A stretch of DNA of 64,000 bases from Streptomyces filamentosus (GTDB lineage Bacteria; Actinomycetota; Actinomycetes; Streptomycetales; Streptomycetaceae): assembly GCF_014654895.1 (NCBI RefSeq), contig NZ_BNBE01000001.1:2765001-2829000 (forward strand), given 5' to 3'. The notes under the pieces were generated by a model. It saw only the letters and a list, made by a program, of their open reading frames with translations, was not told the origin of the DNA and did no database searches. Numbering within the stretch: the stretch's first letter is position 1; the number at the start of each line of letters is the position of its first letter. Made by a program: the position numbers and the translations under genes. Shown piece after piece: positions 44,272 to 52,804 of this stretch.

Positions 44272-45090
44272 TCAGGCCGCCGCGGGCGCCCCGCCCGGCT
44301 CGAAGGACCTCAGCAGGGCCTCCAGGGCCGCCTGGTCGGGGCCGACGAAGGGATCGGAGTCCGGCGCCATCGCCAGCGTCCCCAGCAGCCGGTCCGTCAT
44401 CCGCACGGCCGGCGGCAGGTGGGTGCAGAGCACGATCTCCGGGTCCATCTCCCGCAGCGGCTCCAGGCCCGCCCGGTACTTCTCCGCGTCGACCAGGTGC
44501 ACCCAGGGGCTGTCGACCGTCGCCCACAGCAGCTGCGCGGCCCGCAGGTCCTCCGGCTTCAGGTCGCTCGCGTGCCCGCTCTCGGCGATCTCCGCCGTCG
44601 GCATCGGCCCGCCGAAGCAGTCCGAGCTGAAGCAGATCCGGGTCCGGTCGTCGTAGAGGCCGACGGTCGCCGGGTTGTCGAAGAGCGGCGGCCGGAAGGC
44701 GTGCAGCGCGCGGTCGCCGACGTCCAGGGACTGCCCCGGGTTGAGGAAGTACACCCGGTCCATCGGCAACGCCCGCTCGGTCGTCATCTCCCCCGCACCC
44801 AGGAACGTCGTCACCACGCGCGCGTGCGGGGCGGCTTCCAGGAGGGCGAAGATCCCGCCCGTGTGGTCCTTGTCGGGGTGGGTCAGCCAGATCCAGCGCA
44901 CGTCCTCCGGGTCGATCACCCCGCCGAGCACGGCGAGGAAGTCCCGGTCCTCGATCGAGAGCCCCGTGTCGACGACGACGGGTTCGGCGGCGGTGACGAC
45001 GTAGGCGTTGACCGGCATGTGCCCGATCCCCGGCACTTCGAGGCTGTCGGCCAGGACGGTGGTGTCGCTGCCGACCTTGTGGGTGTCCAT
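44272..45090 (-). CDS. Metallo-beta-lactamase fold hydrolase
   Basis: 272 aa. The MBL metal motif is HPDKDHTGG (HxDxDH), after VVVDTGLSIEDRDF, and later FSSDCFGG and VLCTHLPPAV supply the remaining ligands. The arrangement resembles the diiron oxygen-binding domain of flavodiiron proteins but no flavodoxin domain is attached. Substrate unknown. The frame runs further upstream, but the ATG at 45090 has GGAG 8 nt before it and starts at conserved sequence. Confidence 0.85.
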   Translation of the reverse strand: MDTHKVGSDTTVLADSLEVPGIGHMPVNAYVVTAAEPVVVDTGLSIEDRDFLAVLGGVIDPEDVRWIWLTHPDKDHTGGIFALLEAAPHARVVTTFLGAGEMTTERALPMDRVYFLNPGQSLDVGDRALHAFRPPLFDNPATVGLYDDRTRICFSSDCFGGPMPTAEIAESGHASDLKPEDLRAAQLLWATVDSPWVHLVDAEKYRAGLEPLREMDPEIVLCTHLPPAVRMTDRLLGTLAMAPDSDPFVGPDQAALEALLRSFEPGGAPAAA

Positions 45091-45242
45091 GGCGTGCTCC
45101 GTGGTCCCCCCGGCGGCCGTACGACACCAGTCTCCGCCGCCGGTACGGGCTCCGCACGCGCGGGGCCTTTCAGCACCGAGCGCCGGGCGGCCCGGGGCCA
45201 CGCCACGGGCTCCGCACGGACGGACCTTTTCCGTAGGAACTC

Positions 45243-45292
45243 CACGCGCGCGTGCGGAGGTTCTTCCCGTACGGGCCCTGCACGCGCGCGTG
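45243..45292. repeat. Paired 12-bp palindromes CACGCGCGCGTG
   Basis: Two perfect copies at 45243-45254 and 45281-45292, 38 bp apart, in the 223-bp gap between the MBL gene start and the SpoIIE-phosphatase stop. Related GTACGGGC and GCTCCGCACG segments recur at 45142-45300. Confidence 0.6.
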
Positions 45293-45313
45293 GCTTCTCC
45301 CGTACGGCCCCCG

Positions 45314-47434
45314 CTACCCGCCGTTGCCCTCCGCCCCCGCCGGCTCCGTGAGCTCGAACCAGATCGTCTTGCCCTCGCCGCGCGGCTCCACGCCCCACGC
45401 GTCCGCCAGCATCTCCATGAGGACCAGGCCCCGGCCGCTGGAGGCCATCTCGCCGGGGTGGCGCTTGTGGGGGAGTTCGTCGCTGGCGTCGGAGACCTCG
45501 ACGCGCAGCCGGCGGCCCTTCCCGCCGCAGGCGACCTCGGCGGTCAGGAGGGCGTCGCCGTCCGTGTGGACCAGCACGTTCGTGACCATCTCGGAGACCA
45601 TCAGGACGGCCGCGTCGAGCTGGTCCCCGTCCGTCCAGTCGTGCAGCAGCTGCCGGACCTGCTCGCGGGCCTCCGCGATCCGCTCCGGCTCCGCCTGGGC
45701 GATCGTCATCAGGGTGCGGCGCGGGGTCTCGCGCCCCGGGGTCGCGGGCCGGCGGGAGAGCAGCAGGACGGCGATGTCGTCCTCGCGGCGCTCGGCCAGC
45801 GGCCCGGTGGTGTGGTGCGAGCCGGGCCCGTGGACGGCCTCCACGAGGGTGTCGGCCAGCTCCTCCAGGTCGTCGCCCCGGTGCGCCTCCAGGAGCCGCT
45901 TGACCCGTTCCCAGCCGCTGTCGAGGTCGTGCCCGCCGGTCTCCAGGAGGCCGTCGGTGCAGATCATGAGGGTCTCGCCGGGGTCCAGGGTGAGCCGGGT
46001 CGTGGGGTAGTCGGCGTCGGCGTCGATGCCGAGCGGGAGCCCGCCGGCCGTGGGCCGCAGCAGGACCGTTCCGTCGACCATCCGCACTGCCGGGTCCGGG
46101 TGGCCCGCGCGGGCGATGTCGACCGTGCCCGTCTCCAGGTCGACCTCCAGGTACAGGCAGGTCGCGAAGCGCGGGCCGGTGCCGGGGCCCTCGTCGTCAC
46201 CGGCGTACCCGTCGTTCATCCCGTAGAGGAACCGCGAGGCCCGGGAGAGCACCGCGTCCGGCCGGTGCCCCTCGGAGGCGTACGCCCGCAGCGCGATCCG
46301 CAGCTGGCCCATCAGCGCCGCCGCCCGCACGTCGTGCCCCTGGACGTCGCCGATGACCAGGGCGATGCGGCCGGGGGAGCCCGCCGTGCCGCCGGGCAGC
46401 CGGATCATGTCGTACCAGTCGCCGCCGACCTGGAGCCCGCCGCCGGTCGGCACGTACCGCGCGGCCACCAGGATGCCCGGGATCCCCGGCCCGAGGACCG
46501 GCATCATCGTCCGCTGGAGGCCCAGCGACAGCTCCCGCTCCGACTCCGCGACCCCGGCCCTGGCCAGCGCCTGGGCCAGCATCCGGGCCACCGTCGTCAG
46601 CACCGACCGCTCGTCGGGGGTGAACGCCACCTGGTGCTTGAAGGCGGCCATCCAGGCGCCCATGGTCCGCCCCGCCACCACCAGCGGCACGAACGCCCAC
46701 GACTGCCGGTCGAAGCGCTCCGCCAGCGGCCACGTCGTCGGGAAGCGGCGGTGGTACTCCTCCGGGGACGGCAGGTAGATCGCCCGCCCGGTCCGCACCA
46801 CCTCCGCCGCCGGGTAGTCCGTCGCCAGCGACATCGACGTGAAGGGGCCCTCGTCGCCGTCCCGCTGCCCGTGGTGCCCGATCACGGTGAGCCGGTCGCC
46901 CGCCATCCCGAAGACCGCGAGCCCGTCGGGGGAGAAGCCCGGCATCGACAGGGAGGCCGCGACCCGCAGCACCTCGGCCGTGGACCGCGCCTCCGCGAGT
47001 GCCCGGCCCGCGTCCAGCAGGAACGCCTCGCGCGAGCGCCGCCAGTCGCCGGTGATCGGGGTGTGCGGCCCGGCCGTCCCCGGCTGCGGGTCGGCCACCT
47101 CCTGGAGCGTGCCGACCAGCTGGTAGTCGCTCCCCTCGATCAGCGGCTTGGACCGGCTCCGTACCGTGCGGACCACCCGGCCCCGCTCGTCCATGATCCG
47201 CAGCCGGGCCTCGGCGAGCGTGCCCTCGGCGACCGCCAGGTTGACCACGCCGTCGATCTCGTTCCAGTCCACCGGATGGAAGCGGGACCGCACCGCCGCC
47301 TCGGTGAGCCGCACCGGCTCCGCGGGCAGCCCGAGCAGCCGGGCGGCCTCGGCGTCGAGCGAGACGATCCCGGAAGCGTTGTCCCAGCGCCACAGGCCCG
47401 TGGCGATCGCGGCCAGGACGTCCTCGGTGCGCAT
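45314..47434 (-). CDS. PAS-GAF-SpoIIE phosphatase with C-terminal anti-sigma-like ATPase
   Basis: 706 aa. In order: PAS-like domain (~1-110; GIVSLDAEAARLLGLPAEP, RSRFHPVDWNEIDG), GAF domain (~140-300), PP2C/SpoIIE phosphatase (~320-540; QVGGDWYDMIRL, VIGDVQGHDVRAAALMGQL, ICTDGLLETGG) and a HATPase_c kinase domain (~570-695; LDAAVLMVSEMVTNVLVHTD, SGRGLVLMEMLADAWGVEPR). This combines RsbU-like phosphatase and RsbW-like kinase activities, so it probably controls anti-sigma antagonists in stress or development. TAAAGT lies 6 nt before the ATG, implying a leaderless mRNA. Confidence 0.93.
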   Translation of the reverse strand: MRTEDVLAAIATGLWRWDNASGIVSLDAEAARLLGLPAEPVRLTEAAVRSRFHPVDWNEIDGVVNLAVAEGTLAEARLRIMDERGRVVRTVRSRSKPLIEGSDYQLVGTLQEVADPQPGTAGPHTPITGDWRRSREAFLLDAGRALAEARSTAEVLRVAASLSMPGFSPDGLAVFGMAGDRLTVIGHHGQRDGDEGPFTSMSLATDYPAAEVVRTGRAIYLPSPEEYHRRFPTTWPLAERFDRQSWAFVPLVVAGRTMGAWMAAFKHQVAFTPDERSVLTTVARMLAQALARAGVAESERELSLGLQRTMMPVLGPGIPGILVAARYVPTGGGLQVGGDWYDMIRLPGGTAGSPGRIALVIGDVQGHDVRAAALMGQLRIALRAYASEGHRPDAVLSRASRFLYGMNDGYAGDDEGPGTGPRFATCLYLEVDLETGTVDIARAGHPDPAVRMVDGTVLLRPTAGGLPLGIDADADYPTTRLTLDPGETLMICTDGLLETGGHDLDSGWERVKRLLEAHRGDDLEELADTLVEAVHGPGSHHTTGPLAERREDDIAVLLLSRRPATPGRETPRRTLMTIAQAEPERIAEAREQVRQLLHDWTDGDQLDAAVLMVSEMVTNVLVHTDGDALLTAEVACGGKGRRLRVEVSDASDELPHKRHPGEMASSGRGLVLMEMLADAWGVEPRGEGKTIWFELTEPAGAEGNGG

Positions 47435-47579
47435 TGCCCCACTTTATGAATATCGGACAGCGTGTCGCCACCGAGAGTATTCGAATCGCGATCTTGGGTG
47501 TCCCGGTAGGCTTGGGGCGGCCCTGACGCCGTCACGGCCACGGCTTTCCCCCTGAATCCCGAAGACTGGATGAACGACG

Positions 47580-49403
47580 ATGCATCGGTACAGGTCCCAC
47601 ACCTGCGGCGAGCTCCGCGCCTCTGACGTCGGCACCGACGTCCGGCTCAGCGGCTGGCTGCACAATCGGCGCGACCTGGGCGGCATCCTCTTCATCGATC
47701 TGCGCGACCACTACGGCATCACGCAGCTCGTCGCCCGCCCCGGCACCCCGGCCTACGAGGCCCTCGACAAGCTGACGAAGGAATCCGTCGTCCGCGTCGA
47801 CGGCAAGGTCGTCTCCCGCGGCGCCGAGAACGTCAACGCCGAGCTGCCCACCGGCGAGGTCGAGGTCGAGGTCGCCGAGGTCGAGATCCTCGGCGCCGCC
47901 AAGCAGATCCCCTTCACCATCAACGCCGACGACGGCGTCAACGAGGAGCGGCGCCTGGAGTACCGCTTCCTCGACCTGCGCCGCGAGCGCATGCACCGCA
48001 ACATCATGCTGCGCTCCGCCGTCATCGCCGCCATCCGCTCCAAGATGGTGGCCCTCGGCTTCAACGAGATGGCGACCCCGATCCTCACCGCGACCTCCCC
48101 CGAGGGCGCCCGTGACTTCGTCGTCCCGTCCCGCCTCAACCCGGGCAAGTTCTACGCGCTCCCGCAGGCCCCGCAGCAGTTCAAGCAGCTGTTCATGATC
48201 TCGGGCTTCGACCGCTACTTCCAGATCGCGCCCTGCTTCCGCGACGAGGACGCCCGCGCCGACCGCTCGCCCGGCGAGTTCTACCAGCTCGACGTCGAGA
48301 TGAGCTTCGTCGAGCAGGAGGACGTCTTCCAGCCGATCGAGAAGCTCATGACCGAGCTCTTCCAGGAGTTCGGCGGCGGCCGCGAGGTCACCTCCCCCTT
48401 CCCGCGGATCCCGTTCCGCGAGTCGATGCTCAAGTACGGCAACGACAAGCCGGACCTGCGCACCGACCTGGAGCTCGTCGACCTCACCGACGTCTTCGCC
48501 GACTCGGGGTTCAAGGCGTTCGCCGGCAAGCACGTCCGCGCGCTCGCCGTCCCGGACACCGCCGACCAGCCGCGGAAGTTCTTCGACTCCCTCGGCGACT
48601 ACGCGGTCTCGCTCGGCGCGAAGGGCCTGGCCTGGGTCCGCGTGGGCGAGGGCAACGCCCTGACCGGTCCGATCGCCAAGTTCCTCACCGAGGACGACGT
48701 CAAGGTCCTCACCGAGCGCCTCGGCCTCGCCCCCGGCCACGCGGTCTTCTTCGGCGCGGGCGAGTTCGACGAGGTCTCCAAGATCATGGGCCCGGTCCGG
48801 GTCGAGGCCGCCAAGCGCGCCGGCCGCTTCGAGGAGAACGTCTTCCGCTTCGCGTGGATCGTCGACTTCCCGATGTACGAGAAGGACGAGGAGACCGGCA
48901 AGATCGACTTCTCGCACAACCCCTTCTCCATGCCCCAGGGCGGCCTGGAGGCCCTGGAGACCAAGGACCCGCTGGACGTCCTGGGCTGGCAGTACGACAT
49001 CGTCTGCAACGGCATCGAGCTCTCCTCCGGCGCCATCCGGAACCACGAGCCCGACATCATGTTCAAGGCCTTCGAGATCGCCGGCTACAGCCGCGAGACC
49101 GTCGAGTCCGAGTTCGCCGGCATGCTCCGCGCCTTCCAGTACGGCGCTCCGCCGCACGGCGGCATCGCCCCCGGCGTGGACCGCATCGTCATGCTCCTCG
49201 CGGACGAGCCGAACATCCGCGAGACCATCGCGTTCCCGCTCAACGGCAACGCGCAGGACCTCATGATGGGCGCCCCCACCGAGCTCGACGAGACCCGCCT
49301 GCGCGAGCTGAACATCCAGCTCCGCAAGCCGGTCGAGAAGGCCGCCCCGAAGACGGACGACCGCCCGGTGAGCGAGGCGGTCCACCCGGACGCGGCCCGC
49401 TGA
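47580..49403 (+). CDS. aspS: Aspartyl-tRNA synthetase
   Basis: 607 aa, the bacterial-type length. N-terminal anticodon-binding OB fold ([20 protein letters not shown]), class II motif 1 ([19 protein letters not shown]), motif 2 ([20 protein letters not shown]), the inserted GAD domain (~residues 290-420) and motif 3 ([20 protein letters not shown]). Charges tRNA-Asp in the cytoplasm. The ATG at 47580 is chosen because conserved sequence begins at once ([11 protein letters not shown]); a nearby ATG at 47570 is out of frame. No strong ribosome site is visible. Diverges from the SpoIIE-phosphatase gene. Confidence 0.97.
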   Translation: MHRYRSHTCGELRASDVGTDVRLSGWLHNRRDLGGILFIDLRDHYGITQLVARPGTPAYEALDKLTKESVVRVDGKVVSRGAENVNAELPTGEVEVEVAEVEILGAAKQIPFTINADDGVNEERRLEYRFLDLRRERMHRNIMLRSAVIAAIRSKMVALGFNEMATPILTATSPEGARDFVVPSRLNPGKFYALPQAPQQFKQLFMISGFDRYFQIAPCFRDEDARADRSPGEFYQLDVEMSFVEQEDVFQPIEKLMTELFQEFGGGREVTSPFPRIPFRESMLKYGNDKPDLRTDLELVDLTDVFADSGFKAFAGKHVRALAVPDTADQPRKFFDSLGDYAVSLGAKGLAWVRVGEGNALTGPIAKFLTEDDVKVLTERLGLAPGHAVFFGAGEFDEVSKIMGPVRVEAAKRAGRFEENVFRFAWIVDFPMYEKDEETGKIDFSHNPFSMPQGGLEALETKDPLDVLGWQYDIVCNGIELSSGAIRNHEPDIMFKAFEIAGYSRETVESEFAGMLRAFQYGAPPHGGIAPGVDRIVMLLADEPNIRETIAFPLNGNAQDLMMGAPTELDETRLRELNIQLRKPVEKAAPKTDDRPVSEAVHPDAAR

Positions 49404-49418
49404 GCCCGACGCGTGCGT

Positions 49419-49455
49419 GAAGGGCCCGGGAGCCGGTGCGGCTCCCGGGCCCTTC
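49419..49455 (+). terminator. Terminator of aspS
   Basis: Perfect 16-bp stem (GAAGGGCCCGGGAGCC and complement), 5-nt loop, 15 bp after the stop; serves the convergent GNAT gene as well. Confidence 0.85.
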
Positions 49456-49460
49456 CCCGT

Positions 49461-50027
49461 TCACCCCGGGAACTCCCAGCGCACCTCCCCGTCCAGGACC
49501 TCCCCGGTGGGCACGAGCCCGGCGGCGCGGGCCACGGCGGCGGACGCGGCGTGCCCGGGGTGCACGTGCGCGACGACGCCCCGGACCCGGGGCCGCAGCC
49601 ACCCGACGAGCGCGCCGGCCGCCTCCCGGGCGTACCCCCGACCCTGCCGGGCCGTCCCGACGACCCAGGCGACCTCGGCGACCCCGCCGGCGACGGTCGC
49701 CTGCACCGTCCCCACGAGCCGCCCCCCGTCCCGCTCCCGGACCACCCAGTTGCACCAGCTGGTCCCCGCCTCGGGCGCCCCGCCCTCCCACCGCGCGTAC
49801 CGCGCCCGCAACTCCTCCAGCCCCTCCGGCGCACCCCCGATGAACCGGTGCAGCGCCGGATCCCCCAGCACCCCCACCATCTCCTCGGCGTGCCCCACCT
49901 CCAACGGCACGAGCTCCAGCCGCGCGGTCGGTATCGGTTCCGCCCGGATCGTTTCGGCCCGCGTCGCTTCGGTCCGGCTCTTTTCGGCCCGGGCTCCGTC
50001 CGCCGTCCCCGCCGTTTCTCCGCTCAA
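49461..50027 (-). CDS. GNAT-family N-acetyltransferase, TTG start
   Basis: 188 aa. RimJ/RimL-like fold: ARLELVPLEVGHAEEMVGVL, acceptor strands (NWVVRERDGGRLVGTVQATV) and the acetyl-CoA loop ARQGRGYAREAAGALVGWL. The first ~30 residues are an Arg/Ala/Glu repeat (TEATRAETIRAEPIP). The only start with a good ribosome site is the TTG at 50027, with AAGGAG 8 nt upstream and its TTGA overlapping the stop of the preceding gene. Target unknown. Confidence 0.85.
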   Translation of the reverse strand: MSGETAGTADGARAEKSRTEATRAETIRAEPIPTARLELVPLEVGHAEEMVGVLGDPALHRFIGGAPEGLEELRARYARWEGGAPEAGTSWCNWVVRERDGGRLVGTVQATVAGGVAEVAWVVGTARQGRGYAREAAGALVGWLRPRVRGVVAHVHPGHAASAAVARAAGLVPTGEVLDGEVRWEFPG

Positions 50028-50527
50028 CGGGTGTGCTCCTTCAGGAAGGCGCCGGCGAGGGCCGCGGCTTCTTCTTTGGTGGGGGCGGGGGTGGGAGGGG
50101 TTCGGGTGCCGTCGGCGGCGGTGGCGGTCCAGGTCCAGGTGGTGTCGGTGGGGGTGAGTTCGGCGCGGCCGCCGAAGAGGGTGAGGGCGGTGGCGCCGGG
50201 GGCGGGGCGGGTGACGGCGTCGGGCCACTTCTTGCGGGCGCCCTGGCGGGTGATGCCCCAGACGGCGCCGAGCTGCTCGTAGCTCGCGCCGTAGGCCCCC
50301 GCGGTGCCGGCGGCGATGGCGGTGAGGCGTCTGACCTCCTGGTCCACCACCTTCCAGGCGGCCAGGACGGAGAGGGCGATGTCGACCGGCTCGCCCTTCC
50401 ACATCTCGTCCTCGGCCCGGCCGGTGGCGCGGGCGCGGAGGGTGGAGGCGAGGGGGGCGAGGGCGTCGTGGAGCGCCGTTTCGAGGACGGTCAGCTCTTC
50501 TGCGGGGAGGTCTGCTGCGGACGTCAT
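50024..50527 (-). CDS. Small HTH-like protein, probably DNA-binding
   Basis: 167 aa, no named family recognised. Residues ~80-105 (YEQLGAVWGITRQGARKKWP) look like a helix-turn-helix with a basic recognition helix. The N-terminal half is helical. A leaderless promoter is clear: TACAGT 6 nt before the ATG, inside an AAACT-GT-AGTTT inverted repeat, so autoregulation is plausible. Translationally coupled to the GNAT gene downstream, suggesting the two act together. Confidence 0.75.
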   Translation of the reverse strand: MTSAADLPAEELTVLETALHDALAPLASTLRARATGRAEDEMWKGEPVDIALSVLAAWKVVDQEVRRLTAIAAGTAGAYGASYEQLGAVWGITRQGARKKWPDAVTRPAPGATALTLFGGRAELTPTDTTWTWTATAADGTRTPPTPAPTKEEAAALAGAFLKEHTR

Positions 50528-50531
50528 GGGG

Positions 50532-50543
50532 AAACTGTAGTTT
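50532..50543. promoter_or_regulatory. Inverted repeat over leaderless promoter
   Basis: AAACTGTAGTTT (5-2-5), overlapping the minus-strand -10 TACAGT 5 bp from the start codon of the HTH-like gene; AT-rich in a GC-rich genome. Confidence 0.6.
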
Positions 50544-50680
50544 ACGGATCACGGCTTAGGGAACTTTTGTTTCCATGAAGACGTGTCGAAGTTCTCTCGC
50601 GGGGGCCGTCACACCGGGGGCGGCCGCTCCGTCAGTGGGGTGGACGGCCCCTCCAGGGGCCCACAGCCCGGGGAGCCCCG

Positions 50681-51019
50681 ATGACCACCACCGCCACCGT
50701 CGTCACCGCCGTCGCCGCCTTCATGGCGGGCTTCTCGGGAGCGGCGGTGCTCTTCCGCGCGAAGTTCGTCGTCGAGCCGCTGGCCGCCTACGGGGTGCCG
50801 CGGTCGTGGTGGAACGTGCTGGGGCTGCTCAAGCTGGCGGGGGCGGCGGGGCTGGTCGTGGGCTTCTGGGTGCCGGTGATCGGCGCGGCGGCGGCGGTCG
50901 GGGTGGTGCTGTACTTCGCGGGGGCGGTGATCACCGTGGTCCGGGCGAAGGCGTACGGGCACGTGCCGTTCCCGCTGGTGTACATGGCGCCGGCCGCCGC
51001 CGCGCTCGCCCTGATGTGA
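50681..51019 (+). CDS. DoxX-family membrane protein
   Basis: 112 aa with four TM helices: VVTAVAAFMAGFSGAAVLF, LGLLKLAGAAGLVVGFWVPV, IGAAAAVGVVLYFAGAVITV and PLVYMAPAAAALALM. The RSWWNVLGLLKLAGAAGL segment is typical of short DoxX-like proteins. Function unknown; relatives are linked to redox stress. GGGGAG precedes the ATG. The 137 bp upstream, next to the HTH-like gene, hold its promoter. Confidence 0.85.
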   Translation: MTTTATVVTAVAAFMAGFSGAAVLFRAKFVVEPLAAYGVPRSWWNVLGLLKLAGAAGLVVGFWVPVIGAAAAVGVVLYFAGAVITVVRAKAYGHVPFPLVYMAPAAAALALM

Positions 51020-51068
51020 GCACGGCGAAGGCCGCCGCCCCGGGAGGGTGCGGCGGCCTTCGCCGTGC
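51020..51068. terminator. Bidirectional terminator hairpin
   Basis: Perfect 19-bp stem (51020-51038 with 51050-51068), 11-nt loop, between convergent doxX-like and metG genes; begins immediately after the doxX stop. Confidence 0.88.
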
Positions 51069-51087
51069 GGGCGCGCGGGCGCGGACG

Positions 51088-52695
51088 TCAGTCCTTCTTC
51101 GGCTCCTCCAGGCGCGGGAAGAGCACCGCGCCCTTCGTCACCGTCGCACCGGCCGGGAGCAGGCCCCAGCGGGCGGCGTCCTGCACCGGCTGGTCGGCCA
51201 GGGCGCCCAGGGACGCCTCGGCGCCGAGGGAGTCCCAGAGCTTCTGGGAGGTGTCCGGCATGATCGGGTTCAGCAGGACCGCGACCGCGCGGAGGGACTC
51301 GGCGGCCGTGTAGAGGATCGTCGCCAGGCGGGCCCGGCCCTCCTCCGACTCGTCCTTCGCGACCTTCCACGGCTCCTGCTCGGTGATGTAGCCGTTGACC
51401 TGCTTCACGAAGTCGAAGACCGCCAGGATGCCGCCCTGGAAGTCGACCTCCTCGCCGATCTTCGCGTCGGCCGTCGCGACGGCCTTCGCCAGGCCCTCGT
51501 GGATCGCCTTCTCCGCGTCGCCGTCGGCCGTCGAGGCCGGCAGCGCGCCGTCGAAGTACTTGCCGACCATCGCCGCCACGCGGGAGGCGAGGTTGCCGTA
51601 GTCGTTGGCCAGCTCGGAGGTGTAGCGGGCGGTGAAGTCCTCCCACGAGAACGAGCCGTCCTGGCCGAACGCGATCGCGCGGAGGAAGTACCAGCGGTAC
51701 GCGTCCACGCCGAAGTGCGAGGTCAGGTCCTGAGGCTTGATGCCGGTCAGGTTCGACTTCGACATCTTCTCGCCGCCGACCATCAGCCAGCCGTTGGCCA
51801 CGACCCGGCCCGGCGTGGGGAGGCCCTGCGCCATCAGCATCGCCGGCCAGATCACCGCGTGGAAGCGGAGGATGTCCTTGCCGATGAGGTGGACGTTCGC
51901 CGGGAAGGTCTCGTCGAACTTCTCCGGGTTCTCGTTGTAGCCGACGGCCGTCGCGTAGTTCAGCAGCGCGTCGATCCACACGTAGATCACGTGCTCGCTG
52001 TCCCACGGCACCGGGATGCCCCAGTCGAACGTCGAGCGCGAGATGGAGAGGTCCTCCAGGCCCTGCTTGACGAAGTTCACGACCTCGTTGCGGGCCGACT
52101 CGGGCTGGATGAAGCCCGGGTTCGCCTCGTAGAACTCCAGCAGCTTCGGGCCGTACTCGCTCAGCTTGAAGAAGTAGTTCTCCTCCTTGAGGATCTCCAC
52201 CGGCCTCTTGTGGATCGGGCACAGCTTCGTGCCGTCCTCGGCCTCGATGAGATCGCCCGGGAGCTTGAACTCCTCACAGCCCACGCAGTACGGGCCCTCG
52301 TAGCCGCCCTTGTAGATCTCGCCCTTGTCGTACAGGTCCTGCACGAACTCCTGGACGCGGTCCGTGTGACGCTTCTGCGTGGTGCGGATGAAGTCGTCGT
52401 TCGCGATGTCCAGGTGCTTCCAGAGGGGCTTCCACGCCTCCTCCACGAGCTTGTCGCACCATGCCTGAGGCGTGACGTCGTTCGCCTCGGCCGTGCGCAT
52501 GATCTTCTGACCGTGCTCGTCCGTGCCGGTGAGGTACCACACCTTCTCGCCGCGCTGACGGTGCCAGCGCGTGAGCACGTCGCCTGCGACGGTCGTGTAG
52601 GCGTGGCCCAGGTGAGGAGCGTCGTTGACGTAGTAGATGGGGGTCGTGACGTAGAACGCCTTCGCCCCCTGCTTCTCGGATCCAGTGGCCGCCAT
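51088..52695 (-). CDS. metG: Methionyl-tRNA synthetase
   Basis: 535 aa. Class I synthetase: HIGH equivalent PHLGH (H28-H31), zinc-knuckle region YCVGCEEFKLPGDLIE, KMSKS in VGGEKMSKSNLTG, and an anticodon-binding helical domain (~360-500). There is no C-terminal tRNA-binding appendage, matching the short actinobacterial form. The ATG at 52695 is favoured by TAGGAT 7 nt upstream (leaderless) over an upstream GTG/ATG extension. A palindrome TCGATATCGA lies 38 bp upstream (52734-52743). Confidence 0.96.
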   Translation of the reverse strand: MAATGSEKQGAKAFYVTTPIYYVNDAPHLGHAYTTVAGDVLTRWHRQRGEKVWYLTGTDEHGQKIMRTAEANDVTPQAWCDKLVEEAWKPLWKHLDIANDDFIRTTQKRHTDRVQEFVQDLYDKGEIYKGGYEGPYCVGCEEFKLPGDLIEAEDGTKLCPIHKRPVEILKEENYFFKLSEYGPKLLEFYEANPGFIQPESARNEVVNFVKQGLEDLSISRSTFDWGIPVPWDSEHVIYVWIDALLNYATAVGYNENPEKFDETFPANVHLIGKDILRFHAVIWPAMLMAQGLPTPGRVVANGWLMVGGEKMSKSNLTGIKPQDLTSHFGVDAYRWYFLRAIAFGQDGSFSWEDFTARYTSELANDYGNLASRVAAMVGKYFDGALPASTADGDAEKAIHEGLAKAVATADAKIGEEVDFQGGILAVFDFVKQVNGYITEQEPWKVAKDESEEGRARLATILYTAAESLRAVAVLLNPIMPDTSQKLWDSLGAEASLGALADQPVQDAARWGLLPAGATVTKGAVLFPRLEEPKKD

Positions 52696-52780
52696 GGTCG
52701 AAATCCTAACGGCCAGACGAAGATCCACTCACATCGATATCGACGGGGAGCAGGGGGCGAGCGGGCGGAGACGGAGCGGG

Positions 52781-52802
52781 GCCCCGGGCGGGGGCCCGGG
52801 GC
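52781..52802 (-). terminator. Hairpin after VWA gene
   Basis: 9-bp stem GCCCCGGGC / GCCCGGGGC with a 4-nt loop, 2 bp from the VWA gene stop. Confidence 0.6.
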
Positions 52803-52804
52803 GG

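Noticed and set aside
47570..47582. ATG at 47570 as aspS start
   Set aside because: Out of frame with the synthetase; conserved residues begin at 47580.
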